Shown here: positions 33,646-45,745 of the stretch, piece by piece | How positions within the stretch are numbered: position 1 is the first letter of the stretch | Layout: the number at the start of each line of letters is the position of its first letter | DNA from: Elymus sibiricus | Taxonomy: Eukaryota > Streptophyta > Magnoliopsida > Poales > Poaceae | NCBI GenBank assembly: GCA_039707655.1 | Contig: CM077667.1 | Coordinates: 57,813,628 to 57,877,627 of the forward strand | DNA: 64,000 nucleotides | Direction: 5' to 3' | Made by a program: the position numbers and the translations under genes | Notes under the pieces: model-generated | Told to the model about the DNA's origin: nothing | Database searches by the model: none | Seen by the model: only the letters and a program-made list of their open reading frames with translations

Positions 33646-36600
33646 GCATCCCCAAGCTTAATTCCTGCTCGTCCTCGAGTAGGTAAATGATAAAAAAGAT
33701 AATTTTTGATGTGGAATGCTACCTAGCATAATCTTGATCATATAATCTAATCATGGCATGAATATTAAGACACGAGTGATTCAAAGCAATAGTCTATCAT
33801 TTGACATTAAGACAATAATACTCCTAGCATACTAATAAAGCAATCATATCTTCTCAAAATATCATGGCTAAAAGAAAGTTATCCCTACAAAATCATATAG
33901 TCTGGCTATGCTCCATCTTCATCACACAAAGTATTAAATCATGCACAACCCCGGTTTTAGCCAAGCAATTGTTTCATACTCTAGTATTCTCAAACCTTTT
34001 CAACTTTCACGCAATACATGAGCGTGAGCCATGGATATGGCACTATAGGTGGAATAGAATATGGTGGTTGTGGAGAAGACAAAAAGAAGGAGATAGTATC
34101 ACATCAACTAGGCGTATCAACGGGCTATGGATATGCCCATCAATAGATATCAATGTGAGTGAGTAGGGATTGCCATGCAACGGATGCACTAGAGCTATAA
34201 GTGTATGAAAGCTCAAAAGAAACTAAGTGGGTGTGCATACAACTTGCTTGCTCATGAAGACCTAGGGCAATTTGAGGAAGCCCATCATTGGAATATGCAA
34301 GCCAAGTTCTATAATGAAAAATTCCCACTAGTATATGAAAGTGAAAACATAGGAGACTCTCTATATGAAAAACATGGTGCTACTCTGAAGCACAAGTGTG
34401 GTAAAGGATAGTAGCATTGCCCCTTCTCTCTTTTCTCTCATTTTTTATTTATTTTTTGGTGGGCTTCTTTGGCCTGTTTTTTTTATTTGGGCTTCTTTGG
34501 CCTCTTTTATTTTTCATAAAGTCCGGAGACTCATCCCAACTTGTGAGGGAATCATAGCTTCCATCATCCTTTCCTCACATGGGACAATGCTCTAATAATG
34601 ATGATCATCACACTTTTATTTACTTATAACTCAAGAATTACAACTCGATACTAGAAAAAAATATGACTCTATATGAATGCCTCTGGTGGTGTACCGGGAT
34701 GTGCAACGATCTAGCCTAGCAAATGACATAAAAAACGGACAAGCCATGAAAACATCATGCTAGCTATCTTACGATCATGCAAAGCAATATGACAATGATG
34801 GTGCATGTCATAATAAACGGAACGGTGGAAGTTGCATGGCAATATATCTCGGAATGGCTATGGAAATGCCATAATAGGTAGGTATGGTGGCTGTTTTGAG
34901 GAAGGATATATGGTGGGTGTAATGCACTAGCGAAAGTTGCGCGGTACTAGAGAGGCTAGCAATGGTGGAAGGATGAGAGTGCGTATAATCCATGGACTCA
35001 ACATTAGTCATAAAGAACTCACATACTTATTGCAAAAATCTATTAGCTATCGAAACAAAGTATTAGACGCATGCCCCTAGGGGAGAGGTTGGTAGGAGTT
35101 AACCAACGCGCGCTCCCGACCTCCACACAAAGGATGACAATCAATAAATAAATCATGCTCTGACTTCTTCACATAACGGTTCACCATACGTGCATGCTAC
35201 GGGAATCACAAACTTTAACACAAATATTTCTACTAATCCACAATTACTCACTAGCATGTCTCTAGTATCACCATCTTTATATCGCAAAACTATTGCAAGG
35301 AATCAAACATATCATATTCAGTGATCTACAAGTTTTATGTAGGATTTTATGATTAACCATGTGAATGACCAACTCCTGTTAACTCTCTAAATAGATATAA
35401 GTGAAGCATGCGAGTTTAATTCTTTCTACAAAAGATATGCCCACGCTCTAGAAAATATAAGTGAAGCAAAAGAGCATTCTACAAATGGCGGTTTTCTATG
35501 TGTAGAGAAACAGGCAATCCAAACTTCAAATGATATAAGTGAAGCACATGAAGCATTCTATAAAGCCATACTCAAAAGATATAAGTGAGGTGCAAAGAGC
35601 CTTCTATAAATCAACCAAGGACTTTCTCATACCAGCATGGTGCATTATTAAAATAAAAATAAAAAGCACACGACGCTCCAAGATTTACGCATATCATGTG
35701 ACGAATAAAAATACAGCTCCAAGTAAAATTACCGATGGTTGTTAGAAGAAAGAGGGGATGCCTTCCGGGGCATCCCCAAGCTTAGTTTCTTGGGAGTCCT
35801 TGAATATTACCTTGGGTTGCCTCGGGCATCCCCAATCTTAGTCTCTTTCCACTCCTTATTCCTTCATCCATCGTGATCTCACCCAAAACTTGAAAACTTC
35901 AATCACACAAAACTTAACAAAACCCTCGTGAGATCCGTTAGTTATAATAAAGCAAATTACAACTTTAAGTACTGTTGCCAACCAATTCATATTTTGTTTT
36001 TGCATTGTAGCCACTGTAATATAACTTTTCCATGGCTTATACCACCTATACAATCGATAGTTTCACCAAAACGAGCAAAACAATGCAACAAAAACAGAAT
36101 CTGTCAAAAACGGGACAGTCTGTAGTAATCTGAACATTCACCACACTTATGTAACTCTAAAAATTCTGACAAATTAGGAAAAAATAAACAATTTTCCTAG
36201 AAGTACTGTGTAAAAATTTCAGAAACTTTTGACATTCCAGTAAAAAATGTAAATTCACGCACTACAGCCAAAGTTTCGGTTTTTGCACTGCACACACCAA
36301 ACAAGCAATTTAATCATCCTAAAGGCAAATCTTGGCATATTATTTTTATAATACAATGGATTTATACAAGGGGATAATTATTTTTGTTGAAAAGTTTCTG
36401 TAATTAAGATTCACAAGGTTTCCATGGGCATGAACAAAGTTCAAGGCTAGCTCCCACTTTCACAATGCTCGTCCCTCTCACTTTCACTTTTCTTTTTGAA
36501 AAAGTTTTAGGTTCCCCTCTTTATTTTTTTGTTTTTGAACTATATAAAAGCACACAACATAATAAAATGACTCTCTAAAACTTCCGGGTTGTCTCCCTGG

Positions 36601-36703
36601 CAGCGCTTTCTTTAAAGCCATTAAGCTAGGCATAAAGTGCTCAAGTAATGGATCCACCCGGATCCCAAGGTATATCAAAGCCAATTTTAATTAACAATGA
36701 TTT
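33646..36703 (-). other. NA2 noncoding interior
   Basis: It contains no supportable gene. It is colinear with NA1 5599-8226, carrying the polypurine tract, GCATCCCCAAGCTTA blocks at about 35760-35840, and the motif array at 35395-35600. Confidence 0.75.
35395..35600 (-). repeat. Four-copy ATATAAGTGAAGC motif array
   Basis: Copies are at 35395, 35455, 35533 and 35579 (the last with GTGAGG), spaced 60, 78 and 46 bases and mostly followed by GAGCATTCTA-like sequence. The same array occurs at 685-885 (other strand, four copies) and 7398-7450 (two copies). Confidence 0.8.
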
Positions 36704-37984
36704 TTAATTTAGTAGTGAGCACAAAGTAACATATATCATGTAACAACGAAGTCTAACTCTCTTCCTATGCATTGGCATATCATAAAAGAACAATTCATGC
36801 ACATCAAGTAAAGGCCAATACATAGCATAAGCAGTTTCTTGCAATTTTATCGTATTGGAAACATAGAGAGGTGGAGATGTAGTTCCTCTCTCATAATAAT
36901 TGCAAGTAGGAGCAGCAAGCACATGCATATTATATCTATCAAAATCATCATGTGTAATTGTAAAAGGCAACCCATCTATATAGTCCTTAATAAGTGCAAA
37001 CTTCTCCGATATAGTGTAGTTGGGAGAATTCAAAAAGATAATAGGACTATCATGTGTGGGTGCAATAGCAACAATTTCATGTTTAACATAAGGAACTATA
37101 GCAAGTTCATCTCCATAAGCATCATTCATATTGGCATCGTGGCCACAAGCATAGCAAGCATCAATTTCATCAAAAAGGGATATTTCAAATGAATCCAAGG
37201 GATCATAGCAATCAACATAGCATTCATCCTTCGGTAAGCACGAAGGGAAATTAAACAATGTATGAGTTGAAGAGTTACTCTCATTAGAAGGTGGGCACGG
37301 GTAGCTAATCCGCTCCTCCTCCTTTTGTTCTTCGCTCTCCTCGTCATCTTTTTCATCTAATGAGCTCACTGTGTCAGGAATTTCTTCTTCCATAGTTTCC
37401 TGCAAAATATTAGTCTCCTCTTGGACAGCGGAGGAGTCCTCAATATATGGCTTAACATAAGCATTAGAAGCATAGTTTTCATAGCAATATTTAAGTATGG
37501 CAAAACTTTCAGATTTGTAAAGAGTAGCATCATACTTTTCAATCAAAGAAGCAATTTCATAGGCACCCTTAAAAGCAACAAATTCTTCAATTTGCTCAAT
37601 ATCATAGTAATTATAAACACCCTTGGCATAAGAAGATACAATTCCATTATCCTTAAACTCACATTGATAGGGAAGGTGTTTTTTAGGGTTTTCAGAACAA
37701 CAAGTAAAATCATAAATTTCGCATAAATTCCAAGCATAGCATTGCAAAGTATTAATATGATGCCATAAAAGTTTCCCTTTTTGAGATAAGCGGTGTCGCA
37801 CATAATAAGCATGCTCATTTACTGATTTGCCCTCAACTAAGCTAGTTGGGGTTTCAGCACGAGCACAAGTGGATCGAAGATGACCCAAGTAATATTCTTC
37901 GGTGGTACGGAACACTAGTGGTTCCTCAACTTTTGGAGCAGCAAGTACATCTAATATTTTTGGTATTTTGCGTTTCCTACCCAT
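36704..37984 (-). CDS. NA2 family-specific protein (426 aa), function unknown
   Basis: The frame is open from MGRKRKIPKILDVLAAPKVE. It begins with a Lys/Arg patch that could be a nuclear-localisation or RNA-binding segment, has an acidic centre (DEKDDEESEEQKEEE at about 212-226), and has Cys-containing stretches. The C-terminal motif PMHRKRVRLRC matches the NA1 protein. No CCHC knuckle or enzymatic motif is seen. It occupies the gag position between primer-binding site and noncoding interior. It may be a highly diverged gag or a novel element-specific protein. The intact 426-codon frame in an AT-rich element suggests recent origin or selection. Confidence 0.65.
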   Translation of the reverse strand: MGRKRKIPKILDVLAAPKVEEPLVFRTTEEYYLGHLRSTCARAETPTSLVEGKSVNEHAYYVRHRLSQKGKLLWHHINTLQCYAWNLCEIYDFTCCSENPKKHLPYQCEFKDNGIVSSYAKGVYNYYDIEQIEEFVAFKGAYEIASLIEKYDATLYKSESFAILKYCYENYASNAYVKPYIEDSSAVQEETNILQETMEEEIPDTVSSLDEKDDEESEEQKEEERISYPCPPSNESNSSTHTLFNFPSCLPKDECYVDCYDPLDSFEISLFDEIDACYACGHDANMNDAYGDELAIVPYVKHEIVAIAPTHDSPIIFLNSPNYTISEKFALIKDYIDGLPFTITHDDFDRYNMHVLAAPTCNYYERGTTSPPLYVSNTIKLQETAYAMYWPLLDVHELFFYDMPMHRKRVRLRCYMIYVTLCSLLN

Positions 37985-38082
37985 ATCTAAAGATATAAAA
38001 CAAGTTAATAACAGAAAAATAAAAATTACTTAGTGATAAAGCAAACAAGCACACACGAGAATATTCACCCCACGCTATTGCT

Positions 38083-38099
38083 CCCTGGCAATGGCGCCA
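38083..38099 (-). promoter_or_regulatory. NA2 primer-binding site
   Basis: On the - strand this reads TGGCGCCATTGCCAGGG, 11 bases inside the LTR edge at 38111. It is nearly the same site as in NA1, differing in two bases. Confidence 0.85.
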
Positions 38100-38110
38100 G
38101 AAAAAGGTCT

Positions 38111-39646
38111 TGATAACCCACAAGTATAGGGGATCAATTGTAGACTTTCTCGATAATTAAGAGTGTCGAACCCAACGAGGAGCTAAAGGTAGAACAAATA
38201 TTCCCTCAAGTTCTATCGACCACCGATACAACTCTACGCACGCTTAACGTTCGCTTTACCTAGAACAAGTATGAAACTAGAAGTACTTTGTAGGTGTAAC
38301 GGAATAGGTTTGCAAGATAATAAAGAACACGTAAATAAAATCTAGGGTCTGTTTAGATAAAGTAACAATTAAGTTAGTTTAACGAGTGTGGAAAAGTGGT
38401 GGTAGGAGTTGCGGAATTGTCCCTAAGCAATTGACTACGTTACTAGACCGATAGCAAGTTTTATGTGGGAGAGGCCACTACTAGCATGTCATCCCTTACT
38501 TGGAATTCTATGCACTTATGATTGGAACTATTAGCAAGCATCCGCAACTACTAACGTTCATTAAGGTAAAACCCAACCATAGCATTAAGATATATTGGTC
38601 CCCCTTCAATCCCGTATGCATCAATTTCTATGCTAGGCTGAAGCTGCTATCACCCTTGCCCTCCAATACATAGTCCTATCAACATACAACTAACCCTATG
38701 GTGTGATCCACGCGCGCGCTCATATGATGGGCACCAAAGGACAACAACAAAACCACAAGCAAATTAAACCAATCATAGAAATTCACCAATCACCGATAGG
38801 ATAACAAAAATCTACTCAGACATCATAGGATGGCAACACATCATTGGATAATAATATGAAGCATAAAGCACCATGTTCAAGTAGAGGGTACAGCGGGTTG
38901 CAGGAGAGTGGACCGCTGTAGATAGATGGGGGAAGGTGATGGAGGTGTTGGTCAAGATGACGGAGTTGTTGGAGTAGATCGCCGTCACGATGATGGCCCC
39001 GACGGCGTTCCGGTGCCACCGGGAGAGAGGGGGAGAGAGCCCCCCTCCTTCTTCTTCTTCCTTGACCTCCCCCCTAGATGGGAGGAGGATTTCCCCTATG
39101 GTCCTTGGCCTCCATGGCAGCGGAGGGGCGCGAGCCCCTCCGAGATTGGATCTCTCTCTCTCTGTTTCCTTCTGTTTCTGCGTTTTCCGATTCTGGCCTT
39201 TCACCGTTTCTTATATTCCCGGAGATCCGTAACTCCGATTGGGCTGAAATTTTAACAAGATTTTTATCCAGATATTAGCTTTCTTGCGGCGAAAGAAGGG
39301 CACCAACCGCCTTACGGGGTGGCCACAAGCCAGCCTGGCGCACCCTACCCCGCAGGGCGCGCCCCTATGGCTTGTGGGCCCCTCGGGCACCGCCTTCTGT
39401 TGATTCCACTTCCCAAAATTCACATATATTCCAAAAAAAATCTCCGTAAGTTTTTATCCCGTTTGGACTTTGTTTGATATGGATTTTCTGTGAAACAAAA
39501 AACATGCAACAAACAGGAACTGGCACTGGGCACTGGATCAATATGTTAGTCCCAAAAATAGTATAAAAAGTTGCCAAAAGTATATGAAAGTTGTAGAATA
39601 TTGGCATGAAACAATCAAAAATTATAGATACAATGGAGACGTATCA
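38111..39646 (-). repeat. NA2 5' LTR (1536 bp)
   Basis: A direct repeat of 32127-33645 with scattered differences. On the - strand it starts TGATACGTCTCC at 39646. Confidence 0.93.
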
Positions 39647-39651
39647 GGTAC

Positions 39652-40485
39652 ACATCAATGTCGTTGCCGGGTTGCTTAGGGCCTTGGATGAGCACTGGCA
39701 TCATAATGAACTTCCGCTTCATGCACAACCAAGGAGGAAGGTTATAGATACATAGATTCACATGCCATGTGCTATGCTTGCTGCTCTGCTCCCCAAATGG
39801 ATTAATGCCATCTGCACTTAAGCCAAACCATAAGTTCCTTGGGTCATCTGCAAAGTCCGACCACTCTCTCTCGATTTTTCTCCACTGCGACCCATCAGCG
39901 GGTACTCTCAACTTCCTGTCTTTCTTACGGTCTTCTTTGTGCCATCGCAACGACTTGGCATGCTCTTTGTTTTGGAACAAACGTTCAACCGTGGTATTAT
40001 AGGAGCATACCACATCACCTTGACAGGAATCCTCTTCCTGGGGCGCTCGCCCTGAACATCATCACCAGGGTCATCGCGACCGATCTTATATCGCAATGCA
40101 TTTCATACCGGGCATGCATTCAAATTCTCGTACTCACCGCGGTAGAGGATGCAGTCATTAGGGCATGCATGTATCTTCTGCACCTCCAATCCTAGAGGGC
40201 AGACAACCTTCTTTGCTTCGTATGTACTGTCGGGCAATTTGTTGTCCTTTGGAAGCTTATTCTTCATTATTTTCAGCAACTTTTCAAATGCCTTGTCGGG
40301 TACACCATTCTCTGCCTTCCATTGTAGCAATTCCAGTGTGGTATCGAGCTTTGTGTTGTCATCTTCGCAATTTGGGTACAACCCTTTTTTGTGATCCTCT
40401 AACATGCGCTGCAACTTCAACTTCTCCTTTTCACTTTCGCAGTTTCTCTTTGCATCAGCAATGGCCCGACCAAGATCATTAGCTG
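39652..40485 (-). pseudogene. CACTA-A tnp2 fragment (tnp2 domain, N-terminal half)
   Basis: On the - strand: DLGRAIADAKRNCESEKEKL, KLQRMLEDHKKGLYPNCEDD, LLQWKAENGVPDKAFEKLLK, CPNDCILYRGEYENLNACPV, then a TGA stop (40103-40105) where a Cys would be expected, then PVKVMWYAPIIPRL. Around 39985 the frame shifts and continues FQNKEHAKSLRWHKEDRKKD and LWFGLSADGINPFGEQSSKH to …NDIDVYL at the NA2 insertion site. The motifs match the same region of CACTA-B tnp2, for example YMPIVPRLQRLF. Confidence 0.92.
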
Positions 40486-40909
40486 AAAGGACGTGGATGT
40501 CGCCTAGAGGGGGGGGGGCGAATATGCGCTTTAAAATAATTACGGTTTAGGCTTGAACAAATGCAGAATAAAACTATCGTTTAATTAGTCAAGCACAAAA
40601 CCTAAAACAACTAGGCTCACCTATGTGCACCAACAACTTATGCTAAGCAAGATAGACAACTAAGTGATAGCAAGATATATAACAAGAAACAATATGGCTA
40701 TCACAAAGTAAAGTGCATAAGCAAAGGGCTCGGGTAAGAGATAACCGAGGCACGCGGAGACGACGATGTATCCCGAAGTTCACACCCTTGCGGATGCTAA
40801 TCTCCGTTCGGAGCGGTGTGGAGGCACAATGCTCCCCAAGAAGCCACTAGGGCCACCGTAATATCCTCACGCCCTCGCACAATGCAAGATGCCGTGATTC
40901 CACTAAGGG

Positions 40910-41025
40910 ACCCTTGAGGGCGGTCACCGAACCCGTACAAATGGCGACCCTTGGGGGCGGTCACCGGTACCCGTACAATTTGGCAACCCTTGGGGGCGGT
41001 TCACCAGTACCCATACAAAATGCTC
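40910..41025. repeat. Three tandem copies of a 38-bp unit in repeat C
   Basis: Units begin ACCCTTGAGGGCGG at 40910, then ACCCTTGGGGGCGG at 40947 and 40986, each followed by TCACC..ACCC.TACAA. The remainder of 40486-41256 has a G-run at about 40511-40518 and no gene. Confidence 0.88.
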
Positions 41026-41256
41026 GGGGCAATCTCCACAACCTAATTGGAGACCCCGACGCTAGCCCGGAGCTTTACACCACAATGATTGAGCTCCGAG
41101 GCACTACCAACCGTCTAGGGCGCCAAGGCACCCAAGAGGAACAAGCTCTAGGGTGCTCAAACACCCAAGAGTAATAAGCTTCTCAACTTCTCACTTCCAC
41201 GTATCACCGTGGAGAACTCAAACCTATGCACCAAATGCAATGGCAAGGGCACACGG

Positions 41257-44200
41257 TGTGACACCCTGGGTTTATGCTACAAGTGATCATTGTAATTAAG
41301 CTACAGTGATGATCATGAACAGTGCCTAGTCATTTTTCCAAGTGGAGCTTGATCAAGTTGAAGTTCAAATTCCAATTCAAATTTCATTTCAAATTGCCCT
41401 AGGATTTATGGTGGTAAATTTAAATCCTCAAACAGCATAAGTAAAATGTTGCATAATTGTGACAAATCATAAAACAAATATTGTTGAGGAAAACAACATC
41501 ACCTAGCTCATGGTGTGGACCCCACCAACAAAAACAGAAGCTAAAAGTATTTTAAAATGCATTTAAATTCAATTTGAAAATGCAGCCAGATTCCAAAAAT
41601 GCTCAAACCTTTTGTGGACCTTTGGAATATTGCGAGTTAATATTTGGGCTAGGTGGCACATTTTTGCTGCAAAGAAAATGGTCTAAAATAAATAAAACAT
41701 AAGTAATTAAAAAGAAAACAGAAAAGAAAAGAAAGAAAAAGAAAAGGGGCCGTGCCACTGGGCCAAAGTGGCCACAGTGCGGCCCAACCCACTCCCACCT
41801 GCTCCCCCCTCGCTGTCGCCCCCGCCGTGGCTGAGCGCGCCTCGCTCCGGCCACCGCTCGCCACGCCGACGGGAGCAGATGGGCGGGAGGATAAGGGCGA
41901 GGCCGTCCCTCCCCCCTGGACGCCGCCCTCGTCATTCCCCCCCCCCCTCCTCGCCTGGCTCTCCTCCCTCTCTCCCCTCCAAATCTCGCTCGCGCCCGCG
42001 CCGCCGTCGCCATGGCCGCCGGCTAGGTGCGGCCACCGCCTCGCCGTCGCGTCCACAACTCCGCCGCGACGAGCTCGTCCTCATCGACCACACGCGCGAG
42101 CCCCGGGAGCCCTGCATCGCCCTCACGCCGTCGTCTTCTACCTTCGGCCACCGCCGCTCGCCGTCGTCGATTCCGTCGCCGTCACGCCCTCCCCGAGCCC
42201 ATTTTGAATGGCAACACCCCGCGGTGATCTCCTGCTACCTCCCCCTCTCCTCCTCGCGACGAGCCGATGCTCCTGGCGCTAGTTTCCACCGGAGCCCGAA
42301 TGCGCCGCCGCCTGACCTCGTCGCCGGTGCCTCTCCGGTGACCATTTGGTCCACCCACCGCCACCGTTAGACTCCGCTCATTGCGTAGGCTCGAGTAGCG
42401 CCCGTAGTTAGCTCGAAAGCGCCCCTGTTCGCCGCTTGCCATCGGAGCCCGAAGCTCTGCTCCGCCGCCGGCGACGTAGCGCTCGCTACGGCCCGCAGTT
42501 GCTCACCCCGATGCCTGGAATGGATCGGCGGCTCGTCCAGCTTTCGAACGCGACCGGCCGCGCGCGAAATGATGCACCGTGCGCGATTTCCGAGCTCGCC
42601 GGAGCTTTTGGCTGCGTCCGACGCTCGTCGGCGATGCTCCGGCGCCGGCCACCGACATAGCACACCTGGGGTCCACCCCTGGGTCACTGCCAGTGGGGCC
42701 CCTGGCCCCAGTTGACTGGGCTGGGCTGACAGGGGTTGACCAGTCACTGACTGGTGGGACCCCATGCCCCTGTGTCAATGACAGGTGGGTCCCCCTGTTA
42801 GATAATTAATTAGTAACTGAATTAATTAAAATAATTAGATTAACACTAATCAGTCATTGACAGATGGGTCCCACTGTTAATTAAACCTGTTTAGCTTAAT
42901 TTAATAAACTGAAATATGCCTGTGTCTATGACACGTGGACCCCACATGTCAGGTTCAAACAGTAACAGACACTGTTGACCTGCTGATGCAATGCTGACGG
43001 AATGCTGACCTCATCAATTACTATTCTGGATAATGTTGGATTTAATTAATTAAAATAATTCCAGAAAATCAGTAAAACTTTAGAAAATCATATCTTTTAA
43101 ACCGTAAGTCAGATGAAAATAAATTATATATGAAAGTTGATCAGAAAAATACCACGAATCCAAATATGCCATCCATTCATCTGTCACATGCCTCTAGCTA
43201 TCTGAACATGCAACTTTTTGCCTGTTTCGGATAGGTGAATAGTGCATGACATTGTTAAAATAATTTCAAATAAATTTCTAAATTAACTATCGCACCTAGA
43301 TAGGCCGTAAACACCCCTAGCCCTGCGTATTGCCATGTCATGCATCGTGTTGCATCTGTGTGCTTTATATTTATTGTTTCTTCCCCCTCTTCTCTCCGGT
43401 AGACCCCGAGGCTGACGGTGCTGCCGAGATCGACTACGCCGTTGACGTTCAGTCTTTTGCCGCAGAGCAGCAAGGCAAGCAAAACCCCCTTGAGCATTCC
43501 GATATCGCCTATTCTTCTCCCTCTTATTCTTGCATTAGAATTTTGCTACTGTATTAGTTAGCTCCTATTCTGATGCATAGCCTGTTTTTGATGAACTGCT
43601 ACTACACCTGTTATTTTATCAACTGCCTAGAACAGGTTGATCATTGAACCCCTGAGACCCCCCTTAGTCCCAGTTGCCCCTGCTTTCATCGACGACACCG
43701 AGGACTTGAAGACAGAAGACTCAGTCGTCATGACTGACAAGCCGTTACCGACACATCACCACACACCCCTTAGTTGTACGACTCTGCAGCGCTACTATCG
43801 GGTACCGAGGGTGACACCTCGTGAAGTACTCATGATGCCAGTTCTGTAGTGTAGCTAGTCGGTCGTGGGTATCGAGGGTGATTCCTCCTTCACCACTCCC
43901 GACGATGTCTCTGTCGAGCAACCCCTCAAGTGTGGGACCCTCGAGGGTGATTCCTCTAGTTCCACCTTGACGGTTTCATCGAGTGGGGACCATTGAGGGT
44001 GATTCCTCAGTTCCCGTCCTGATGATATTTTTTTACACACAGTTACTATGACCGGGTTACAGAAACATGTTAAGACGGGTCGGCCCCAAGGGTACCCGCG
44101 AGAGTGATATGTGGTGGGGTGTGCCGGTAAGGCACCCGAGTGTTATTGGCGGGGCGACGGACTGCATTTCATGGTTCGCGCTTGCCCCGCACTAATAAAT

Positions 44201-45420
44201 TGCTAATGGGTTGAGTATTTAATCTGAGTTGGTCGATACGACCTTTAACGCACCAAACCTTCACGTGGGGAAGTTATGGGCACTCAGCGTCGTTGTATCA
44301 ACCGAAGCTCTTCGGACGTCAGCAATGGAGCGGGGCGCGCCGGATTGGACTGGATAGTGCAGCTCTTGGACTGGAGTGTACTAGGTCTGTTTCCGGCCGC
44401 CCACGCATCGTGCAGGTGCGCAAAGGGTGATTGGGCCCATGACCCCTGAGCGCATAGGATTGAGACCGGCGGGCTGGCCTCTTCGTTGAGTCTAGGTGGG
44501 GCGACGACGTGCTGCTATCCCGAGGCCGGGCATGACCCAGGAAAGTGTGTCCGACCGGAGGTGATCAGGCATGTTGGAGATGCGGTGCACCCCTGCAGGG
44601 AAGAACAAACTATTCGAATAGCCGTGTCCACGGTAACATGACGATTTGGAGTTGTACTTTGACCCTATACAACTATAACTATAATTTAATTTGAAATAAA
44701 TTGTGGCTCCGGGATTGCTTCCTCGCAGGGAGTCGAGGAAGGATCTCTGGGCGTGTTTACTTAATAAAATTGCTACAACAATATGACTATATATGAGCTG
44801 CAGGTCTATTCTCTTCTACTGCTGCAAGATGTTGAAGATGCTAGTCTTCGATAGGAATAGGCCTTCTCCCTATTCTTGCTTTCTGCAGTCAGCCCAGATA
44901 TAACCCCTTTATTGATACTGATGCATAATTTAGCATAGATCTGATGTCAGTCTTGCGAGTACTTTGGATGAGTACTCACGCTGCTTTGCTTCCTCTTTCC
45001 CCTCGATACGTTGCTGCGTTCAGACAATGGAGCCCAGGAGATGAAGTATGCCGGAGACGACTGCTACACCACCGCTGGAGCCTACTACTACGTGGAGGCT
45101 GCCCCCGATGCTCAGGAGTTGTTAGGAGGTTCCCAGGCAGGAGGCCTCGCCTCTTTCGATCCGTTGTTTATGTTTCTGCTAGCCTTCTTAAGGCAAAACT
45201 TGTCTAACTTATGTCTGTACTCAGATATATTTGCTTCCGCTGACTCGTGTTTATGTCGAGCTTTGTATTCGAGCCATCAAGGCCCCTGGCTTGTAATATG
45301 AAGCTGTATGACTTTTATTTGTGTCCTTTGTTGTGTTGTGATATCAATCAGTGAGTCCCTAATCTTGGTCGTACGCATTGTGTGCATGATTAGCGTACGG
45401 ACAAGAATGGGGGCGTCACA
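41257..45420 (+). repeat. Chromovirus 5' LTR (4164 bp)
   Basis: A direct repeat of 51305-55482. It holds a GC-rich, CT-rich segment (about 41790-42660) whose long ORFs are compositional, and a series of AGGGTGATTCCTC repeats (about 43878-44010). Relative to the 3' copy it has a roughly 11-base duplication near 42995 and lacks about 18 bases near 42720. Confidence 0.94.
43878..44010 (+). repeat. GAGGGTGATTCCTC short repeats in the LTR
   Basis: Three copies of GAGGGTGATTCCTC, each containing the inverted pair GAGG/CCTC, occur at about 43878, 43945 and 43995 and again in the 3' LTR (about 53936-54070). They may be transcription-factor sites; this is not established. Confidence 0.7.
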
Positions 45421-45423
45421 AGT

Positions 45424-45435
45424 TGGTATCAGAGC
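45424..45435 (+). promoter_or_regulatory. Chromovirus primer-binding site
   Basis: TGGTATCAGAGC, the initiator-tRNA-Met complement, starts three bases after the LTR end. Confidence 0.92.
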
Positions 45436-45745
45436 CGACTGCCTGTATGTAGCCCCCTTTCCAACTCCTTGGCCGAAGTTGAGTCTAGTTAAAGAAAACT
45501 GTTTTACTAACTTGGCTGTGTGGCTTACGGGCCCACGTCGCCAATCGGGTGGTATTAGGATCTTTTATTCCTCGTCTATACTCTGGGTTCTAATCTCTCC
45601 TCTCTTTCGGGTTAAAGATTTTGCTAAAATCTAACATTAGGTTCTCGTGGTCACATCCACCGGAGAATTGTTTCATCGGAAATTGTCTTCTTTGAAGTTA
45701 TGATGCACGCACTGTCATTTGACATATTGAATCTCCTTGTTACAG

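Larger units (their letters stand above)
32127..39646 (-). mobile_element. Non-autonomous Gypsy-like LTR retrotransposon NA2
   Basis: This 7.52 kb element is flanked by GGTAC (32122-32126 and 39647-39651). On the - strand its LTRs start TGATACGTCTCC and end GGGTTATCA. The primer-binding site at 38083-38099 fixes the orientation. The only substantial ORF is a 426-residue protein of unknown function; protease, RT, RNase H and integrase are absent. It is related to NA1 through the interior but has different LTR bodies. It inserted in the tnp2 coding sequence of CACTA-A. Confidence 0.93.

Noticed and set aside
41603..42809. ORFs of 130-200 codons in the chromovirus 5' LTR
   Set aside because: They lie wholly inside an LTR, recur with frame changes in the 3' LTR (51697-52872), and are GC-rich without a domain.
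43255..43497. 80-codon ORF conserved in both chromovirus LTRs
   Set aside because: Identity between the two copies simply follows from LTR duplication at insertion. There is no independent evidence of coding.
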